64,000 bases of DNA, taken from assembly GCA_025943965.1 (NCBI GenBank), contig JAPCWD010000010.1, positions 1-64,000 of the forward strand, written 5' to 3'. Each line of letters opens with the position of its first letter. Positions within the stretch are counted from its first letter, which is position 1. Under the pieces are notes generated by a model. That model searched no databases and was not told where the DNA came from. It worked only from the letters and a program-made list of their open reading frames with translations. Shown here in pieces: positions 60,243 to 64,000 of this stretch. The position numbers and the translations under genes are program-made. Origin of the DNA: Synergistaceae bacterium DZ-S4 (GTDB lineage: Bacteria > Synergistota > Synergistia > Synergistales > Synergistaceae).

Positions 60243-61012
60243 GGGAAGAAAAGGCAACAATAAACGAAGATATATGCTGGGGAAGAAACCCGGTATTCTC
60301 ACTGCTTGAGGAGTCGCCTGAGAGGTGCATGAAGGTGATCATCTCGAAGACAGTCCAGCCCCACATAAGGGCCAGATTGCAGGAACTCTGCCGGTCTGCC
60401 AACATCGTCCTCCAGACGGTCGAATCCGCTGCAATGGACAAGATGACCGGCAAGGAGAACCATCAGGGCGTAGTTGCTTACATGGCTCCGATGAAGCTGT
60501 GGGAGGCGGAGGAACTCATCCAAATGCTTCCAGAGGCGCCTGAGCCTGCCATGGTCATCCTGTGCGACCATCTTCAGGACCCGCACAATCTGGGCGCCGT
60601 CATAAGGAGCGCCGAAGCAGCGGGTGCGTCCGCAGTGATGATACCCAAACGGGGAGGAGCCCTTCCCACGGGGACAGTCGTCAAGACGAGCGCAGGGGCT
60701 GCGCTGAGGCTGCCTATAGCAAAGACAGGCAATGTTTCCCAAACAATAAGGCTGCTCCAGGAGGCCAACTTCTGGGTGGTGGGCCTTTCAATGGACGCAG
60801 AGGAGACCCTCTTCAAGGAAGACATGCCCCCAAGGCTGGCCATAGTGATAGGCGCAGAAGGCGCCGGCCTGGGCCAGTCAGTTGCAAAGTCATGCGACGA
60901 GCTGAGGTATATACCCATGGCCGGAAAGACGGGGTCGCTGAATGCATCCGTGGCGGCGGCACTTGCACTTTTCGAATACACTCGCAGCAATTGGGGCATC
61001 TCGGAGCGCTAA
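60239..61012 (+). CDS. rlmB: SpoU/TrmH-family 23S rRNA 2'-O-methyltransferase (RlmB type)
   Basis: 257 residues. N-terminal substrate-binding domain (10-85; GRNPVFSLLE) and SPOUT domain with DPHNLGAVIRSAEAAGA, VIGAEGAGL and SLNASVAAALALFEY. Probably methylates G2251 of 23S rRNA or a tRNA site. The ATG overlaps the uvrA stop. Residues NWGISER and the stop come from the B-family repeat at 60988, so the true C-terminus seems to have been replaced. Confidence 0.93.
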   Translation: MREEKATINEDICWGRNPVFSLLEESPERCMKVIISKTVQPHIRARLQELCRSANIVLQTVESAAMDKMTGKENHQGVVAYMAPMKLWEAEELIQMLPEAPEPAMVILCDHLQDPHNLGAVIRSAEAAGASAVMIPKRGGALPTGTVVKTSAGAALRLPIAKTGNVSQTIRLLQEANFWVVGLSMDAEETLFKEDMPPRLAIVIGAEGAGLGQSVAKSCDELRYIPMAGKTGSLNASVAAALALFEYTRSNWGISER

Positions 61013-61113
61013 CTTAGCAACATTTGCGATCCTGCGCTTAGACGTATGTCCAATACGCCTTCGCTTGGACCACTGCATGTTGCGTCGCTATCATCTCCGA
61101 TCTGCCCCAATTG
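60988..61113. repeat. B-family 126-bp palindromic element
   Basis: CAATTGGGGCATCTCGGAGC, GCTAACTTAGCAACAT, centre GACGTATGTCCAATACGCC, then ATGTTGCGTCGCTATCATC and TCCGATCTGCCCCAATTG. Length 126 bp. It begins inside rlmB and contains its stop codon. Confidence 0.92.
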
Positions 61114-61155
61114 CGGAAGGTACTTCCGCCGTTGAATTTGTCCCTTGCCCCTTGG
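61114..61155. repeat. Family A single unit
   Basis: GCGGAAG-GTA-CTTCCGC palindrome (61114-61130) followed by the spacer GTTGAATTT. It abuts the B element directly, as at 52326. Confidence 0.7.
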
Positions 61156-61182
61156 ACATGCTCAACAAAGGCAAAAAGTGTG

Positions 61183-61308
61183 CAATTGGGATTTAGAGTG
61201 AGTGATAACGACGCAATACGTAGCGGAACATGCCGAAGGCGTATACCAATACGTCGAAGTGGGGATCCGCAAGCCTTGCTAAGTTAACGCTGCTATAAAT
61301 CACAATTG
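61183..61308. repeat. B-family 126-bp element, inverse orientation
   Basis: The reverse complement matches the copy at 12227-12351: CAATTGTGATTTATAGCAGC, GTTAACTTAGCAAGGC, centre CGACGTATTGGTATACGCC, AATCCCAATTG end. 126 bp. Together with 60988-61113 it brackets a family A unit. Confidence 0.92.
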
Positions 61309-61309
61309 C

Positions 61310-61337
61310 TTGCTTTTTTGGGGATTAATGCTACAAT
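61310..61337 (+). promoter_or_regulatory. rimP-nusA-infB operon promoter
   Basis: -35 TTGCTT (61310-61315), 16 bp, extended -10 TGCTACAAT (61329-61337). It starts directly after the B-family repeat. Confidence 0.7.
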
Positions 61338-61365
61338 TTATATACTAATTCAGGGGCAAGTTCTG

Positions 61366-61397
61366 GAAGAGTGGGTCGTGCCCACTCTTCTTGCTTT
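61366..61397 (+). promoter_or_regulatory. Leader hairpin (possible attenuator) before rimP
   Basis: GAAGAGTGGG (61366-61375), TCGTG loop, CCCACTCTTC (61381-61390), perfect 10 bp, followed by TTGCTTT. It lies between promoter and ribosome site. NusA is encoded in the operon, so NusA-sensitive termination here would be a feedback route. Inference only. Confidence 0.5.
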
Positions 61398-61411
61398 AAG
61401 GGGGGTGCCTG

Positions 61412-61906
61412 ATGGAAAAGTTCAGCCTCAACGACATTTACAGCGGACTGAGAGAACGGATCGAGTCGCTGGGTTACGACTGTGTCGGGCTTGAGAACGT
61501 GACCGAGGACGAGATGAAGATCCTCCGCATCTATGTAGACCTTCCCGGAGGAGTCAACCTTTCGGACTGCGAGGCGGTCGCCAGGGAGGTCAACGTTTAT
61601 CTTGACGGAATGGAAAGTTACCTTCCGGAGAGATATTACCTTGAAGTGAGTTCACCCGGTATCGAAAGGCCCCTTTTCACTTTGGAGGACTACAGGGCTT
61701 TTTCAGGCAGAGAAGCTCAGATCTTGCTGAAGGGCGGCAAAAAGGTTTCGGGGATCATAAACGGCGTTGATGAAGAGAGCAGAGTCCATCTTCTTTCAGC
61801 AGACGGAGAGAGTTTGGTGCCATTTTCTGACATAAAAAAGGGGAAGCTCGTATATAAAGAGGAAAAGGGGCAGAAAAAGACTTTCAAAAAGATAAAGAAA
61901 AAGTAG
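61412..61906 (+). CDS. rimP: Ribosome maturation factor RimP
   Basis: 164 residues, 30S subunit assembly factor. N-terminal domain motif LRIYVDLPGGVNLSDCEAVA, then the hinge YLEVSSPGIERPL typical of RimP, and a basic C-terminus. AAGGGGGG precedes the ATG. First gene of the rimP-nusA-ylxR-ylxQ-infB operon. Confidence 0.95.
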   Translation: MEKFSLNDIYSGLRERIESLGYDCVGLENVTEDEMKILRIYVDLPGGVNLSDCEAVAREVNVYLDGMESYLPERYYLEVSSPGIERPLFTLEDYRAFSGREAQILLKGGKKVSGIINGVDEESRVHLLSADGESLVPFSDIKKGKLVYKEEKGQKKTFKKIKKK

Positions 61907-61980
61907 GAGCCTTAAATAAGCCTGCTTCTTACAAAAAAGAATTAGCGCGACGGAATAATTCATGAGAGGAGTCTAAATAG

Positions 61981-63096
61981 ATGCAGCTTGGGAAAGACAT
62001 CAGGAAAGTGCTTAAGCAGATAGAGGAAGAGAAGGGGCTTTCAGAAGAGATCATTGTAGCAAGCCTTGAGGCCGCAATGGTATCTGCTTATAAGAAGTAC
62101 AAGGGCGGGAATCAGACGGCGGAGGTCCACATCGACCTTGAGAGCGGCGATTTCACCCTTTATGAGGTGAGGATGGTCGTAGACGGTGAGACGTCCGATG
62201 AATCGGAGATATCCATAGCCGAGGCAAAACGGAGGGGAAACGACGACGTAGAGGTCGGCGATGTTATAAGGAAGGAAGTATTTCCGGAAGACTTTGGCCG
62301 TATCGCTGCACAGACTGCCCGGCAGGTGATCATACAAAGGTTGAAGGATGCAGAACGCCAGGTGATCTACGAGCAGTTCTCGGACAAGATCGGCAACATA
62401 ATCACAGGGACGATATTCAAGGCTGAAGGTGATCAGATCCTTGTCCGTCTCAACGAGAAGACTGAAGCTATAATGCCCAAGGAAGAGCGGATTATCGGAG
62501 AGAAATGCCTTCCCGGCTCAAGGATGAAGTTCTATCTGCTTGACGTAAGACAGACCACGAGGGGCCCGCGTATAATCGTTTCGAGGACCCATCCCAAGCT
62601 CCTTCACAAGTTGCTTGAACTTGAAGTGCCGGAGATACAGGACGGCGTGGTCGAGATCCGCAACATAGTCAGGGAGGCAGGGACCCGCGCCAAAATTGCC
62701 GTGGCGAGCCTTGATGCGAACGTCGAACCGCTGGGTGCCTGCGTGGGCAAGCAAGGAGCCCGCATCAAGTCGATCAGCAACGAACTGCACGGAGAAAGGA
62801 TAGACATCATCGTCTGGAGCCAGGATATCCTTACATATATCAGGAATTCCCTCTCTCCCGCGAAGGTGCTTAAGATAGAACCTCTGCTCGACCAGGACCG
62901 CTCTGTACTTGTCTATGTCCGTTCCGACCAGCTCTCTCTGGCCATAGGGAAGGCCGGACAGAACGTCAGGCTTGCGGCGCGGCTTACCGGCTGGAAGATA
63001 GACATCAAGGTCAAAGAAGATGAAAAGCTTCCGACGATGAAAGATCTTTTCGAGGATCTTAGCAGCGTCATCGAGGATCAGGAAGACGAAGGATAG
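61981..63096 (+). CDS. nusA: Transcription termination/antitermination factor NusA
   Basis: 371 residues. N-terminal RNA polymerase-binding domain (1-125), S1 domain (about 130-200; GTIFKAEGDQILVRL), KH1 (about 205-275) and KH2 (about 280-345; GKAGQNVRLAARLTGWKIDI). It lacks the C-terminal acidic repeats of the E. coli protein, as in many bacteria. AGGAG precedes ATG 61981. Confidence 0.97.
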   Translation: MQLGKDIRKVLKQIEEEKGLSEEIIVASLEAAMVSAYKKYKGGNQTAEVHIDLESGDFTLYEVRMVVDGETSDESEISIAEAKRRGNDDVEVGDVIRKEVFPEDFGRIAAQTARQVIIQRLKDAERQVIYEQFSDKIGNIITGTIFKAEGDQILVRLNEKTEAIMPKEERIIGEKCLPGSRMKFYLLDVRQTTRGPRIIVSRTHPKLLHKLLELEVPEIQDGVVEIRNIVREAGTRAKIAVASLDANVEPLGACVGKQGARIKSISNELHGERIDIIVWSQDILTYIRNSLSPAKVLKIEPLLDQDRSVLVYVRSDQLSLAIGKAGQNVRLAARLTGWKIDIKVKEDEKLPTMKDLFEDLSSVIEDQEDEG

Positions 63097-63102
63097 AGGA
63101 CC

Positions 63103-63399
63103 ATGGCGGGTGAGGAACGCAGGACTGATAAGAGAAAGCGTCCCCGCACCTGCGTAGGATGCGGCGAAGAGTCTCCCAAGCGGGAACTTATGAGGATCAT
63201 AAGGACTCCAGAGGGCGAAGTTCAGTATGACTCCACGGGGAAGGCGAATGGCCGCGGAGCTTATTTGTGCAGGTGCAGCGATTGTGTGGTGCTCGCTAAG
63301 AAAAAAAAGGCCCTTTCGAGGGCCCTCAGGACAGAGGTCAGCGAAGATGTATATGACAGCCTGCTGGCGCTTTGTGCCGGGGAAGATGGGGAGGCCTGA
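63103..63399 (+). CDS. ylxR: YlxR/RnpM family RNA-binding protein (DUF448)
   Basis: 98 residues. CVGCGEESPKRELMRIIRTPEG, split by the family's Cys pairs, and GRGAYLCRCSDC are diagnostic. The protein has been described as an RNase P modulator (RnpM) in Bacillus. Gap of 6 bp after nusA. Confidence 0.92.
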   Translation: MAGEERRTDKRKRPRTCVGCGEESPKRELMRIIRTPEGEVQYDSTGKANGRGAYLCRCSDCVVLAKKKKALSRALRTEVSEDVYDSLLALCAGEDGEA

Positions 63400-63400
63400 G

Positions 63401-63751
63401 ATGTCTCAGTCAAAAAATGAGGAACTGATGAATATACTGGGGCTTTCCAGAAGAGCAGGGATCCTTCTGATAGGACAGGATCATGTATTTGCCGCCGGCA
63501 GACACAATGAAAAGCTGGTAGTCATAGTTACATCTGACTGTTCAGCAAGTGTTCTGCGTTCACTGAAGCCAAAGGTGGAGCGCGGAGAAGCAGTTCTGCT
63601 CAAATTGGATGATACGGATAGGACCGCCCTGGGATCACATCTCGGGGTAGGATCAGCACAGGTCGTCGCACTTCCTCAGGGCGGACTGGCTAAAAAAGTT
63701 TTGGCAATTTATGACAGGAGTGATGCCGATGAGCAAAATAAGAGTATATAA
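63401..63751 (+). CDS. ylxQ: L7Ae-like ribosomal protein YlxQ
   Basis: 116 residues; a k-turn RNA-binding fold seen in GLSRRAGILLIGQDHVFAA, VIVTSDCSASV and the C-terminal GSAQVVALPQGGLA (hydrophobic strand). GGGGAGG precedes ATG 63401. The longer frame starting at 63227 overlaps ylxR. It overlaps infB by 23 bp. Confidence 0.9.
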   Translation: MSQSKNEELMNILGLSRRAGILLIGQDHVFAAGRHNEKLVVIVTSDCSASVLRSLKPKVERGEAVLLKLDDTDRTALGSHLGVGSAQVVALPQGGLAKKVLAIYDRSDADEQNKSI

Positions 63752-64000
63752 TCTCGCGAAAATGTTTGAGATGAGCAACACGGAGATGGTGGACCTGCTT
63801 ACAGAGATAGGGGTCAGCATCAAATCGCATATGAGTTCGATCGACGAGGAAGTTTACCAGCTGGTCGAAGAGGAACTCAAAAGAAGGAAAGAAGAGGAAG
63901 AAAAGAAAGCGGTAGAGGCCATAACTACATATCCGGTGGTGAGGATCGAAGAAGGCGCCTCTGTATCGGATGTTGCCGCGAGCATCGGTGAAAAGCCGGG
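63729..64000 (+). CDS. infB: Translation initiation factor IF-2 (N-terminal part, cut by window end)
   Basis: The first 90 codons are visible: an IF2_N domain (VYNLAKMFEMSNTEMVDLL, GVSIKSHMSSIDEE) and then a charged segment (KRRKEEEEKKAVE) typical of the IF-2 linker. The GTPase part lies beyond the window. AGGAG (63716-63720) is 8 nt before ATG 63729; ATG 63723 is too close. Confidence 0.93.
   Translation, partial: MSKIRVYNLAKMFEMSNTEMVDLLTEIGVSIKSHMSSIDEEVYQLVEEELKRRKEEEEKKAVEAITTYPVVRIEEGASVSDVAASIGEKP

Overview
The window is a roughly 50% GC bacterial chromosome segment, dense in housekeeping genes and ending inside infB. Several features fit an anaerobic, amino-acid-fermenting bacterium: formate-tetrahydrofolate ligase, de novo NAD synthesis from aspartate with a NiaR repressor, a choloylglycine-hydrolase-type amidase, HtpG/ClpB with a CtsR-like box, and a ferredoxin-type aldo/keto reductase. 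My best guess is a member of the Synergistota. This is inferred from gene content and style, not proven. No phage, transposase, CRISPR array or rRNA operon is visible.

Layout. 0.4-2.5 kb: dgkA (minus) divergent from fhs. 2.6-6.2 kb: nadA-nadB-nadC-niaR operon whose only promoter carries a perfect palindrome in its spacer. 6.6-12.2 kb: ileS, an RluA-family pseudouridine synthase and rqcH. 12.6-19.5 kb (minus): DUF1015 protein, an exported protein, htpG and clpB. 19.7-23.9 kb: cold-shock protein, Lon-like AAA protease, nth and a tRNA cluster (Leu, fMet, Met). 24.2-34.8 kb: accessory genes, including an ADP-ribosylglycohydrolase, a chagasin-type inhibitor, two c-di-GMP proteins, a PDZ envelope protein and a VanX-like dipeptidase. 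34.9-45.3 kb: enzymes and envelope proteins, including a TfoX/2Fe-2S protein that ends at a suspicious in-frame UGA. 45.4-49.6 kb: three tandem-domain universal stress proteins with a 2-hydroxyacid dehydrogenase among them. 50.3-54.8 kb: tRNA-Gly, tilS, hpt, ftsH, tRNA-Pro. 55.4-61.0 kb: uvrB-uvrA-rlmB. 61.3-64 kb: rimP-nusA-ylxR-ylxQ-infB.

The most distinctive signal is non-coding. Many intergenic gaps are filled by at least three interlocking repeat families. Family A is a set of arrays of short, different palindromes separated by a conserved GGNGAATTT-like spacer with a period near 24 bp. Family B is a 126-bp imperfect palindrome with CAATTG ends that repeatedly begins inside the stop-codon region of a gene and supplies its last codons. 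Family C/D is a composite of a CCCCG...CGGGG hairpin beside 10-11-bp periodic arrays. Together they interrupt the common tilS-hpt-ftsH order, separate rlmB from rimP, and border a truncated membrane-protein gene.

The second notable signal is the minus-strand TfoX/BFD gene at 36.4-36.9 kb. An in-frame UGA followed directly by a Cys codon sits where I recall a Cys pair in this module. The frame then stays open for 26 more codons up to 5 nt before the next gene, and a small G-rich-loop hairpin lies just downstream. This is a selenocysteine or recent-nonsense candidate.
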